A stretch of 64,000 nt of DNA from Rikenellaceae bacterium. Lineage in GTDB: Bacteria > Bacteroidota > Bacteroidia > Bacteroidales > Rikenellaceae. The DNA lies in assembly GCA_017936385.1 (NCBI GenBank), contig JAGBFQ010000020.1:62001-126000 (forward strand), in the 5' to 3' direction. The notes below the pieces were generated by a model. That model saw only the letters and a list, made by a program, of their open reading frames with translations. It was not told where the DNA came from and ran no database searches. Numbering within the stretch: the stretch's first letter is position 1; every line of letters begins with the position of its first letter. Positions 51,106-58,795 of the stretch are shown here, piece by piece. The position numbers and the translations under genes were made by a program.

Positions 51106-52194
51106 CTATTTGCTTTCGATTTGTTTTTTGAGGTTATCAAGCACCTCGTCGGGGGCGAAAATCACCCCACCCATGCGGCCATAGAACCAAACCGGTACAC
51201 GACCATTCACGGCCAAACGGACATCTTCGACCATCTGACCGGCGTTTAGTTCGACAGTCATCATAGCCTTGACTTTGGTAGCCAGCTCACCAATCCGTCC
51301 GCTTGGGAAGGGCCACAACGTAATGGGTCGCAAAAGACCTACGCGCAGACCCTCGCGGCGAGCCTTATCCACACTCTCTCGACAGATTCGGGCACTACAA
51401 CCAAAGGCCACCAGCAACCACTCGGCATCCTCGGTTCGGTACTCTTCCCAACGGGTTTCGCGGCTCTCTATTTGACGGTATTTTGCCTGAAGTTGCAGAT
51501 TGAAGGCCTCCTGCTCCGAGGCTTGGAGTTGCAGCGAAGTCACAATATTTCGCTGACGATGCGCTCCTCGTCCAGTAAGCGCCCAAGTGTCACACTCGGC
51601 AATGATTTCGTCTTGTGTTCGGCGTTGTCGTGGCGGCGTCAGTTTCACCTTTTCCATCATCTGGCCAACCATACCGTCGGCGAGCATTATCACAGGCACG
51701 CGATATCTGAATGCCACTTCGAATGCATCAAACACAAAGTCGTACATCTCCTGCACCGAACACGGAGCCAGCACCACACAATGATAATCGCCGTGTCCGC
51801 CACCCTTGACCGCTTGAAAATAATCCCCTTGCGAAGGTTGAATTGTTCCCAGACCCGGACCTCCGCGTTGCACATTCACAATCAGACATGGCAACGAAGC
51901 CGCAGCAATATAGCTCACGCCCTCACACATAAGACTTATGCCGGGGCTCGATGACGAAGTCATAACCCTACGTCTGATAGCCGCGCCACCGTAAACCATA
52001 TTTATGGCGGCCACTTCGCTCTCGGCCTGTACCACCTGCATACCCGAGGTCTCCCACGGGCGCAAGGCCATTAATGTTTCGAGAATTTCGCTTTGGGGCG
52101 TGATGGGATAGCCGAAATAGCCGTCGCATCCGCTTCGGACGGCAGCTTCGGCCACCGCCTCATTACCTTTCAAAAGGCGTACATCACTCTTCAT
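51106..52194 (-). CDS. 2-oxoacid:ferredoxin oxidoreductase, alpha subunit
   Basis: 362 residues from MKSDVRLLKGNEAVAEAAV; the long upstream extension is antisense to the divergent region and overlaps the ferredoxin gene. GCDGYFGYPITPQSEILE, RVMTSSSSPGISLMCEGVSYIAAASLP and NVQRGGPGLGTIQPSQGDYFQAVKGGGHGDYH are the pyrimidine-binding and alpha-subunit blocks of the family. Its start overlaps the ferredoxin-subunit stop by 11 bases, so the subunits are translationally coupled. Confidence 0.92.
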   Translation of the reverse strand: MKSDVRLLKGNEAVAEAAVRSGCDGYFGYPITPQSEILETLMALRPWETSGMQVVQAESEVAAINMVYGGAAIRRRVMTSSSSPGISLMCEGVSYIAAASLPCLIVNVQRGGPGLGTIQPSQGDYFQAVKGGGHGDYHCVVLAPCSVQEMYDFVFDAFEVAFRYRVPVIMLADGMVGQMMEKVKLTPPRQRRTQDEIIAECDTWALTGRGAHRQRNIVTSLQLQASEQEAFNLQLQAKYRQIESRETRWEEYRTEDAEWLLVAFGCSARICRESVDKARREGLRVGLLRPITLWPFPSGRIGELATKVKAMMTVELNAGQMVEDVRLAVNGRVPVWFYGRMGGVIFAPDEVLDNLKKQIESK

Positions 52195-52429
52195 CTCTCC
52201 TACTCTCCTCCTTTTGTCGATACACAGTGATACAACTGTCGGGGCAAACGACAGCACACGATGCGCATCCAATACATAGTTCGGGATTGAGAGCAAGGCA
52301 ATAGGTGTAACCTCTGCTATTGACATTAACCGACATGGTAAGCACGTTCGACACACAAGCCTCAACACACAATCCACAGCCCTTACACTGCTCGGTTTGT
52401 ATAACCACAGCACCTTTGATTTTTGTCAT
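52184..52429 (-). CDS. 2-oxoacid:ferredoxin oxidoreductase, delta (2x[4Fe-4S] ferredoxin) subunit
   Basis: 81 residues from MTKIKGAVVIQ; longer starts lie upstream of the promoter. Two [4Fe-4S] motifs, CKGCGLCVEAC and CIGCASCAVVCP, carry electrons from the catalytic subunits. First gene of the delta-alpha-beta-gamma operon. The gene is divergent from the MATE transporter. Confidence 0.9.
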   Translation of the reverse strand: MTKIKGAVVIQTEQCKGCGLCVEACVSNVLTMSVNVNSRGYTYCLALNPELCIGCASCAVVCPDSCITVYRQKEESRRDEE

Positions 52430-52459
52430 CACACAACAAATTTTGGTTCTCTGTGTACG

Positions 52460-52468
52460 GCAAAGGTA
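52460..52468 (-). promoter_or_regulatory. -7 element of the 2-oxoacid oxidoreductase operon
   Basis: TACCTTTGC on the minus strand, 30 bases ahead of the ATG at 52429. Confidence 0.65.
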
Positions 52469-52531
52469 GTAACATTTCGCGGAGTTTGTTCCAAAAAACG
52501 AACTTTTTTTTCGTTCGACACTCCACTCAGG

Positions 52532-52562
52532 TTGAGATTCTCTCAAATATCCGTATCTTTGC
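52532..52562 (+). promoter_or_regulatory. Promoter of the MATE transporter gene
   Basis: TTG at 52532-52534, 19 bases, TATCTTTGC at 52554-52562. The ATG at 52571 leaves a leader of only a few bases. Confidence 0.75.
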
Positions 52563-52570
52563 GCCTCGTT

Positions 52571-53923
52571 ATGAGAAAATTCTTCAATCTGAACAACGAA
52601 TATGGTGCCACGCTGCGCTTGGCCGTTCCCATCATCCTTTCGCAGGTGGGACAAATCATCACGCAGTTGGCCGACAATGTCATGGTCGGACAGCTGGGAG
52701 CACTCCCTTTGGCTGCTGTATCGTTCGGTGGTACCGTGTCATTCATCTTGTTCATAACATGCATGGGCATCACACTCGGTATCACTCCGATTGTGGGCGA
52801 AGCCTATGCACAAGGACGCCATCGCGACGCCTCGGCATATCTGCACAACGCAATATTCCTCTATATGGGTATAGGCTTGCTGATTTTTGGTGTGCAGATG
52901 GGAATCATACCACTGCTCGACAATATGGGGCAGCCCGAAGAGGTGGTCACACTCGCCATACCATATTATAAGTATTTGGTATGGTCCGTGCTACCGTTTA
53001 TGCTGTTTGCCGCCTTCAAACAGTTTCTGGAGGGTATCGGCAATACGACCATCTCGATGATAATCGTGGTATTCTCCAACCTGCTGAACGTGGTACTGAA
53101 CTACGTATTCATCTACGGCAATTGGGGCGCACCCGAGATGGGAGCCACGGGAGCCGGCTTGGCGACGTTCATTTCGAGGTTGATTACTCCGTTTCTTGTG
53201 ATTGGCTACTGCATTATTCATCATCGCGCAAGACGTTACTTGATATTGCTCCGACGCACACGACTGATGTGGGACAAGTTACGCGAACTGCTCAAAGTGG
53301 GCTTCCCCATTTGTGTGCAGATGTCGCTCGAGGGATGGACTTTTGCATTTTCGAGTATCATGATGGGTTGGCTGGGCACCGTTGCAATCGCCGCCAATCA
53401 GATTGCCAACACGCTGTGTAACATCGGATTCCTTTCACTGTTGGGTATCAGTTCGGCCACAACCATCAGGGTCAGTCACGCATACGGCGCCGGCGATTAT
53501 CAAGCCATTCGTCGCATTGGCTCGTCGTCATATCGTATCGGATTGGTGTGGAATGCTTTTACGGCCTTTACATTCATTTTATTGCGCGACCTTTTGCCCC
53601 AAGCCTTCACCAATAACGAAGAGGTTATCGCCATGACTGCCAATATATTGATTGTGGTGGCAATATTCCAATTCTCGGACGGCATGCAGTGCATCGGCAT
53701 GGGTCTGTTGCGTGGCTTGCAGGATGTGAAAATAACCATGAAAATAGCCTTCATATCGTACCTTGTAATCAATCTTCCCGTAGGCTATTTGTTTGGTTTC
53801 ACACTTGGTTTTGGCGAAATCGGCGTATGGCTCGGCTACATCTTCGGATTGTCGACCGCTGCAATCCTGCTGCGCCGCCGTTTCAACCTAAAAGTAGCTC
53901 TGCATTCCGCCCCCGAGCAATAA
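52571..53923 (+). CDS. MATE family efflux transporter
   Basis: 450 residues from MRKFFNLNNEYGATLRLAVP, about 12 transmembrane helices. AVPIILSQVGQIITQLADNVMVGQLGALPLAAVSFGGTV is the typical first-helix block of MATE exporters; the matching second-half start is LKVGFPICVQMSLEGWTFAFSSIMMGWLGTVAIAANQI, and LRGLQDVK follows a conserved loop. These antiporters extrude cationic drugs or metabolites with Na+ or H+. Substrate unknown. The next gene, ricT, has its own promoter. Confidence 0.93.
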   Translation: MRKFFNLNNEYGATLRLAVPIILSQVGQIITQLADNVMVGQLGALPLAAVSFGGTVSFILFITCMGITLGITPIVGEAYAQGRHRDASAYLHNAIFLYMGIGLLIFGVQMGIIPLLDNMGQPEEVVTLAIPYYKYLVWSVLPFMLFAAFKQFLEGIGNTTISMIIVVFSNLLNVVLNYVFIYGNWGAPEMGATGAGLATFISRLITPFLVIGYCIIHHRARRYLILLRRTRLMWDKLRELLKVGFPICVQMSLEGWTFAFSSIMMGWLGTVAIAANQIANTLCNIGFLSLLGISSATTIRVSHAYGAGDYQAIRRIGSSSYRIGLVWNAFTAFTFILLRDLLPQAFTNNEEVIAMTANILIVVAIFQFSDGMQCIGMGLLRGLQDVKITMKIAFISYLVINLPVGYLFGFTLGFGEIGVWLGYIFGLSTAAILLRRRFNLKVALHSAPEQ

Positions 53924-53960
53924 AATCGAAGGGGAAAGAGTGTACTCTCGTATTTTTTGC

Positions 53961-53969
53961 TAACTTTGC
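53961..53969 (+). promoter_or_regulatory. -7 element of the ricT promoter
   Basis: TAACTTTGC, 17 bases upstream of the ATG at 53987. Confidence 0.65.
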
Positions 53970-53986
53970 ACAAAATATGCTTACAC

Positions 53987-55414
53987 ATGAACAACAATCA
54001 TAAAAACGAACCTAACATCGGACGTGGCTGCGCCTTCTGCAACGACTGCGAAGGACAAGAGGCCGTCACCGTATGCGAGGGTTGCTTCAAATTCCACGCC
54101 TTTGATTGGCTGGCCGACTACCCCGACCGATACCCTACCGACATCATCGAGGTACGTTTCAAAAATACGCGCAAAGGGTACTACCGCAATGTCAATAATC
54201 TTGAGCTCAAAGTTGGCGACATCGTAGCCGTCGAAGCCGCTCCCGGACACGATATCGGGGTCGTTTCGATGTTGGGCGAAATGGTGCTCAAACAGATGAA
54301 ACGCACGGGATTCTCGCCCGTTGGCGGTGAATTCCGCAAGCTGTTCCGCAAAGCCAAACCCTACGACATCGAAAAGTGGCAGGAGGCTATCGCGCTCGAA
54401 CACGAAACCATGATTCGCAGCCGACAAATCGCCGCCGCCATGGGACTTAACATGAAAATCGGCGACGTGGAGTATCAAGGCGACAAAATCAAGGCTATAT
54501 TCTACTACATTGCCGACGGACGTGTCGACTTCCGCGAACTTATTAAGGTGTTTGCCGAGCAGTTCCGCATCAAAATCGAGATGAAACAAATTGGTGCACG
54601 ACAGGAGGCCGGACGTATCGGTGGCTTGGGTTCGTGTGGTAGGGAACTGTGTTGCGCCTCGTGGATTTCGAGTTTCACCTCGGTGACAACCAACGCGGCA
54701 AGAACTCAAGACTTGTCGCTCAATCCGCAGAAACTCGCCGGACAATGCGGTAAACTCAAATGCTGTCTGGTCTATGAACTCGACTCGTATATCGACGCTC
54801 GCAAGGCTATTCCTAAACTCCACGAACCGTTGCACGCTATGGATGGCGACTACTACCACATATCGACCGATGTGCTTTCGCGCGTGATGACCTTCAGCAC
54901 GGCACCCGATGCCAATGTGGGTAACATCAAACTTACGGCTGACAAAGTGCGCGAAATCATCAACCTGAACCGCGCAGGTAAGAAGGTTGACACCATTGTG
55001 GGTGAGGTGGATGTTATTGAGCCCGAAATCGCTTTTGCAAGTGGTAGCGAGGAGGATAGCATCACTCGTTTCGACCGCAAGAAAAAGAAGAACCGTTCGA
55101 AAAAACGTTCGGGCGACAAACCCCAAAACACATCACAAAATACCACTTCGGAAGATAATAATGGTGGTGAGGGCGATAAACAAAATCGTCAGCAACGTCG
55201 CGGTGGAGCTAATCGACGTGGTGACCGTCAACAACGTAAAGAGGTAAAAGGTGATTCACCTGCAACTTCGAACCAACCCAATGAGGAGGGCAACGCACCA
55301 AGCGAACGCCGCGAGAGTCGTGGTAACCGTGGTAATCGAGGCAATAACAACCGACGCACATACAAAGAGGGTAACCGCAATAACGAAGGCGAAAAACAGC
55401 CAAAATCGGAGTGA
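53987..55414 (+). CDS. ricT: RicT/YaaT (PSP1 family) protein with RG-rich tail
   Basis: 475 residues from MNNNHKNEPN. N-terminal Cys cluster CAFCNDC...CEGC (about 15-36). The PSP1 core (about 50-330) includes VRFKNTRKGYYRN, VAVEAAPGHDIGVVS, GSCGRELCCASW and GQCGKLKCCLVYE; the latter Cys residues are those of RicT proteins, which in Bacillus bind Fe-S clusters in the RicA-RicF-RicT complex controlling RNase Y. RicA and RicF are not seen here. The last 120 residues are disordered and Asn/Arg/Gly-rich with RGG/RGN repeats, a likely RNA-binding tail. gldH starts 3 bases later. Confidence 0.88.
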   Translation: MNNNHKNEPNIGRGCAFCNDCEGQEAVTVCEGCFKFHAFDWLADYPDRYPTDIIEVRFKNTRKGYYRNVNNLELKVGDIVAVEAAPGHDIGVVSMLGEMVLKQMKRTGFSPVGGEFRKLFRKAKPYDIEKWQEAIALEHETMIRSRQIAAAMGLNMKIGDVEYQGDKIKAIFYYIADGRVDFRELIKVFAEQFRIKIEMKQIGARQEAGRIGGLGSCGRELCCASWISSFTSVTTNAARTQDLSLNPQKLAGQCGKLKCCLVYELDSYIDARKAIPKLHEPLHAMDGDYYHISTDVLSRVMTFSTAPDANVGNIKLTADKVREIINLNRAGKKVDTIVGEVDVIEPEIAFASGSEEDSITRFDRKKKKNRSKKRSGDKPQNTSQNTTSEDNNGGEGDKQNRQQRRGGANRRGDRQQRKEVKGDSPATSNQPNEEGNAPSERRESRGNRGNRGNNNRRTYKEGNRNNEGEKQPKSE

Positions 55415-55417
55415 TGA

Positions 55418-55864
55418 ATGATGCGTAATGGTTGCAGTAGGTTGTTTTTGTGGGTTGTGACCGTGTGGATGATGTGTTCATGCATGTCGCACCACACCTC
55501 GGCTGTAGTCGATACCCCTCCCGAAAAGTGGTATTCAGCTGTGCAGTTGGACTACCCGAACTGCGATACACTCGAGAACCGCAACGTGAACCTGTTGACC
55601 TTCTACTCGACCGACTCCCCCAAAAGCATAACACTTGTGGTGGAGGTGACCTCCCCGGACGGTTACAAGGCCATCGACACGGTAACGTGCAATCTCCCCA
55701 AAGAGAAACACGGACGCAACTACTTCGAACAACAGACCACGTTTCGCACCGGGACCGTAATGCGCCACACAGGCAACTACAAAGTAACTATCACCCCGAC
55801 CGACACGCTCCGCGGAGTGTGGGCCGTCGGACTTAACACAATTTACGACAATGGGAAAAGATAA
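55418..55864 (+). CDS. gldH: GldH-like lipoprotein
   Basis: 148 residues. Signal peptide ends at a Cys-rich lipobox (WMMCSC; Cys20 or Cys22). The C-terminal half, with FRTGTVMRHTGNYKVTITPTDTLRGVWAVGL, matches the end of GldH, in which FxxxGxYxFxIxQxMRxxxLxGIxxVG is usual. GldH was found in Flavobacterium gliding, but the gene is kept in non-gliding Bacteroidales. The ricT-gldH-trmB order supports the call. It overlaps trmB by 14 bases. Confidence 0.62.
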   Translation: MMRNGCSRLFLWVVTVWMMCSCMSHHTSAVVDTPPEKWYSAVQLDYPNCDTLENRNVNLLTFYSTDSPKSITLVVEVTSPDGYKAIDTVTCNLPKEKHGRNYFEQQTTFRTGTVMRHTGNYKVTITPTDTLRGVWAVGLNTIYDNGKR

Positions 55865-56594
55865 AATACGCAGATTTGCCGAAAACCTGACATTCAAAAA
55901 TATGATTCAGGCCGATTTCGAGGACATCTTCCACAAAGACCACCCGCTGAAGGGACATTGGCATGAGGAGTTTTTCCACAACTCCAACCCCATCGTATTG
56001 GAGCTTGGTTGCGGTCGCGGCGAATATACCGTGGCATTGGGTCAGGCCAATCCCGATAAGAACTTCATAGGTGTGGATATTAAGGGCGCTCGCATGTGGA
56101 GAGGTGCAAAAACGGCAACCCAAGAGGGACTTTCGAACATCGGTTTTGTGCGTACCCGCATCGAGTTTATAAATTCGTTCTTTGCCGAGGGCGAGGTATC
56201 GGAGATTTGGATTACCTTCCCCGACCCGCAACTCAAAACACGACGCGCAAAAAAGCGTCTGACTTCACCCATCTTCTTGGAGTACTACGCCCAAATGTTG
56301 AAAGCGGATGGTCTGATTCACCTAAAGACCGACTCGCAACACCTCTATAACTACACCAACGCCGTGGTCGACAACTATGGCTTGACACGCAACGTAGCCA
56401 ACAACGACATCTATGGTTCGGGCTATGCCGACGAACGTCTGTCGATTAAAACGGCTTACGAGATGATGTTTCTGGATAGAGGTCTTCCGATTACCTACAC
56501 ACAGTTCACACTTGGTGGCCGCCGCAAATTCGAATGGTTCGATTGGGAGGGCGACGACGTACTCGAAAAAGACAACGAGCAGGAGCGTCAATAG
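55851..56594 (+). CDS. trmB: tRNA (guanine46-N7)-methyltransferase
   Basis: 247 residues. SAM motif I VLELGCGRGEYTVALGQ, FIGVDIKGARMWRGAK, the TrmB hallmark IWITFPDPQLKTRRAKKRLTSP, and the C-terminal GLPITYTQFTLGG correspond to TrmB. It methylates N7 of G46 in the tRNA variable loop. Starts within the last codons of gldH, implying coupled translation; a 20-bp palindromic terminator follows. Confidence 0.95.
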   Translation: MGKDKIRRFAENLTFKNMIQADFEDIFHKDHPLKGHWHEEFFHNSNPIVLELGCGRGEYTVALGQANPDKNFIGVDIKGARMWRGAKTATQEGLSNIGFVRTRIEFINSFFAEGEVSEIWITFPDPQLKTRRAKKRLTSPIFLEYYAQMLKADGLIHLKTDSQHLYNYTNAVVDNYGLTRNVANNDIYGSGYADERLSIKTAYEMMFLDRGLPITYTQFTLGGRRKFEWFDWEGDDVLEKDNEQERQ

Positions 56595-56603
56595 TCACAG
56601 TTG

Positions 56604-56654
56604 CATAAACGACGTGGGTGTCCTAAATAATTTGGGACACCCACGTCGTTTATG
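56604..56654. terminator. Bidirectional terminator between trmB and the ABM lipoprotein gene
   Basis: 20-bp perfect stem (56604-56623 with 56635-56654) and an AT-rich loop, between convergent genes. Confidence 0.88.
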
Positions 56655-56671
56655 TTCAGGCGCTACACACT

Positions 56672-57067
56672 CTAATATTTCACCTCGGTATAGTGCTTAA
56701 CATCCGAACCATTGCACATCGCGCCAAGCTGGGGCACCAAGCGAGTGAAGTGCTCCGAAGCATTATGCTCTTCGATAGCCTCAAGGTCGCGCCAAATTTC
56801 GATAAAGGTATAGGTCATCGGGTCCTCGGCACAACTATTGAGTGTATAGGAGATATTACCCGGTTCAGCCTGCGAAGCCTTGACCATTTCGCCTGCCATC
56901 GACACAAACTTTTGGATATACTCGGGTTTGACATCAAAGACGGCCACAATTTTCACAGCGTTCGAGGTATCAACGTCGGCGGCAGCTTGGGTTGCGGGTT
57001 GCGAATCACATGCGCTCACAGCCACGGCGGTGGTCAACAGAGCGAACAGGCGGGAAAAGATTTTCAT
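56672..57067 (-). CDS. ABM (quinol monooxygenase-like) domain lipoprotein
   Basis: 131 residues. Lipobox AVSAC gives lipidated Cys20 followed by a short Ala/Gln linker. Residues about 38-130 form an antibiotic biosynthesis monooxygenase (ABM/YgiN) ferredoxin-like barrel: KIVAVFDVKPEYIQKFVSMAGEMVKASQAEPGNISYTL, TYTFIEIWRDLEAIEEHNASEHFTRL. ABM proteins are cofactor-free oxygenases or heme-degrading enzymes; most are cytoplasmic, so lipid anchoring is unusual but known in Bacteroides. The substrate is unknown. Confidence 0.82.
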   Translation of the reverse strand: MKIFSRLFALLTTAVAVSACDSQPATQAAADVDTSNAVKIVAVFDVKPEYIQKFVSMAGEMVKASQAEPGNISYTLNSCAEDPMTYTFIEIWRDLEAIEEHNASEHFTRLVPQLGAMCNGSDVKHYTEVKY

Positions 57068-57098
57068 AACTGAGAATTATTTAATGTGTTTGTTTAGT

Positions 57099-57107
57099 GC
57101 AAATATA
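57099..57107 (-). promoter_or_regulatory. -7 element of the ABM lipoprotein promoter
   Basis: TATATTTGC on the minus strand, 31 bases ahead of the ATG at 57067. The stretch 57108-57244 up to the repeat shows nothing further. Confidence 0.65.
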
Positions 57108-57244
57108 CGAAACATTTTGTAATCATCTGCTTTGTACTCCAACTTTTCGCTCTTCTATCCCGCCTTTGGTCGCAAAAATCCTCTCGAAGGGCACAAAACT
57201 GTTTCGGCAGAATTTTGGCACGTGCTTTGTAATTTTTCGGGCAA

Positions 57245-57640
57245 GGTTTCTTCATTTATTTAAGTTTGGGTTAGTAGTTTTAGAAGGGGCAACCCTTCGG
57301 GGACGGAGGACTATCGTGAGATACTCCTCCGATTCTTTTTTTTGTACCCCTTCTAAAACTTCTTTCAGCTTGTGCGCCTCGGGTGACTTGTCTTTATTCG
57401 GGTGTGGTTTGCTGCGCAAATTGTTGGATTTGGCAGATGTTTTGCTTTGAAAATAAATTTTCAGCAACCATCTGACAAATCCAACAATCTTCGATTGCCA
57501 CACCCTCGCGTCGGTCACCTCTCGGCTGCGGCCGCCGTTAGTAGTTTATTATTAGGTGCTTTGCAATTTGTTTTAGAGGGGGCAACCCTTCGGGGACGGG
57601 CGGTAGCCACAGAAAACTCCCGCCTAATTCTTCGTTTTTG
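57245..57640 (+). repeat. Structured intergenic repeat, copy 1 (two hairpin modules plus a long palindrome)
   Basis: Module 1 (57275-57342): hairpin I GAAGGG-GCAA-CCCTTC, then hairpin II GGAGGA-TATC-GTGA-GATA-TCCTCC (one unpaired base on each side), then a T tract ending in TTTG. A 13-base inverted repeat (GTTTTAGAAGGGG with CCCCTTCTAAAAC) brackets it. Next is a palindrome of about 105 bases (57400-57505) with a 19-bp arm pair 57421-57439/57469-57487. A degenerate second module (57570-57640) ends in TTTTTG. The 35 bases at 57245-57279 recur at 61281-61315. A minus-strand open frame (57252-57518) crosses it but tracks the repeat, so I do not call a gene. Confidence 0.8.
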
Positions 57641-57667
57641 ATATCTAAAATATTTTGCTTAACTTTG
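57638..57667 (+). promoter_or_regulatory. Promoter of the DUF2807 gene, -33 inside the repeat
   Basis: TTG at 57638-57640 is the last part of the repeat T tract; 19 bases later comes TAACTTTG (57660-57667), 30 bases before the ATG at 57698. Confidence 0.7.
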
Positions 57668-57697
57668 TACTATTGAACAAAACCTTATCAGTTGACT

Positions 57698-58345
57698 ATG
57701 AGAACTATTTTTACCCTATTAGTTGGCGTTATTGCTATGGTGTGTACGGGATGTGAAGTTGATGACACCTTGCTTAAGAATCACAAAACATATACTCTTT
57801 ATGAGGAGATATCAGCCCTTGTGATATCAGATGGCGTGGATGTTATCGTGGACGATGCTCTGCCTCATAACCAAGTATATGTCTTGACAAATGCTAAAAA
57901 TTTCAATAGGTTGAACATTGAGGTTATTGACGGCACACTACATATTGGAGGAGTATTAATATCTATATTTGGCTATAATCGTTGTTTGGTATATGTACCT
58001 TCAGTTGCGTATGAGCGTGTTGAGATGGGAGGCGGTAGCGATTTCTCGTGGGACAGCTGCAATAGTGATGTATTATCTGTCACAGTATCAGGTGGTAGCG
58101 ACTGTTATATTAAGGGTGTCGCACAGAAACTAAGCATTGATAGCTCCGGAGGTGCAGATGCCGAGTGCGGCGAGCTGGAGGCTGAGTATGTCACCATCAA
58201 CGCATCTGGAGGCTCTGATGTTGATGCTGTAGCTAACAGTACACTCTCATTAACAGCATCGGGTGGTGCGGATGTACACATCAAAGGCAATCCCCAAATT
58301 GTACATTGGGATGTATCAGGCGGCGCGGATGTGAAGTTTAATTAG
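57698..58345 (+). CDS. DUF2807 (GIN domain) lipoprotein
   Basis: 215 residues from ATG 57698 (TTG 57692 also in frame). Lipobox VCTGC gives lipidated Cys19. The rest is a DUF2807-type beta-helix: after ALVISDGVDVIVDD, short turns recur as GGGSD, SGGSD, SSGGAD, SGGSD, SGGAD and SGGAD about every 20 residues, giving a regular right-handed solenoid. DUF2807 proteins are presumed cell-surface or adhesin-like in Bacteroidetes; function is not established. It lies between two copies of the intergenic repeat. Confidence 0.82.
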   Translation: MRTIFTLLVGVIAMVCTGCEVDDTLLKNHKTYTLYEEISALVISDGVDVIVDDALPHNQVYVLTNAKNFNRLNIEVIDGTLHIGGVLISIFGYNRCLVYVPSVAYERVEMGGGSDFSWDSCNSDVLSVTVSGGSDCYIKGVAQKLSIDSSGGADAECGELEAEYVTINASGGSDVDAVANSTLSLTASGGADVHIKGNPQIVHWDVSGGADVKFN

Positions 58346-58370
58346 GTTATACATTAAAGTTATACAACCC

Positions 58371-58740
58371 TTGGGTTAGTAGTTTTAGAAGGGGCAACCC
58401 TTCGGGGACGGAGGACTATCGTGAGATATTCCTCCGATTCTTTTTTTGTACCCCTTCTAAAACTTCTTTCAGCTTGTGCGCCTCGGATGACTTGTCTTTG
58501 TTCGGGTGTGGTTTGCTGTGCAAATAGTTGTCTTTGTCAGATGTCTTGCTTTGAAAATTAATTTTCAGCAACCATCTGACAAATCCAACAATCTTCGATT
58601 GCCACACCCTCGCGTCGGTCCCCTCTCGGCTTCTGCCGCCGTTAGTAGTTTATTATAGGTGATTCGCTATTTGTTTTAGAAGGGGCAACACTTCGGGGAC
58701 GGAGGACTATCGTGAGATACTCCTCCGATTATTTTTTTTG
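58371..58740 (+). repeat. Structured intergenic repeat, copy 2
   Basis: Same plan as copy 1: module 1 (58381-58449) with hairpins I and II and a TTTTTTTG tract, bracketing inverted repeat, long palindrome (58504-58609; here 11 bp CATCTGACAAA pairs perfectly where copy 1 has a mismatch), and a second intact hairpin II module (58673-58740) ending in TTTTTTTTG. In the second module hairpin I is disrupted (CACTTC for CCCTTC). A minus-strand open frame (58416-58607) is homologous to the one in copy 1 but follows the DNA repeat. Confidence 0.8.
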
Positions 58741-58767
58741 TGGTTAGGGAAAGATTACGTATATTTG
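58737..58767 (+). promoter_or_regulatory. Promoter of the GH92 gene, -33 inside the repeat
   Basis: TTTG at 58737-58740 ends the hairpin T tract of repeat copy 2; 19 bases later TATATTTG (58760-58767), 28 bases before the ATG at 58796. Confidence 0.7.
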
Positions 58768-58795
58768 TAAAAATACCACAAAACTCGCAACTATT

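Noticed and set aside
51106-52413. 435-codon version of the oxidoreductase alpha subunit
   Set aside because: The first 73 codons overlap the ferredoxin subunit gene in another frame and show no family similarity; ATG 52194 matches the domain start.
57252-57518. Minus-strand open frame of 88 codons inside repeat copy 1 with a homologous frame at 58416-58607
   Set aside because: The similarity follows the DNA repeat, differences include many replacing changes, the frame crosses hairpins and a T tract, and no ribosome-binding site or promoter serves it. A short protein cannot be excluded but is not supported.
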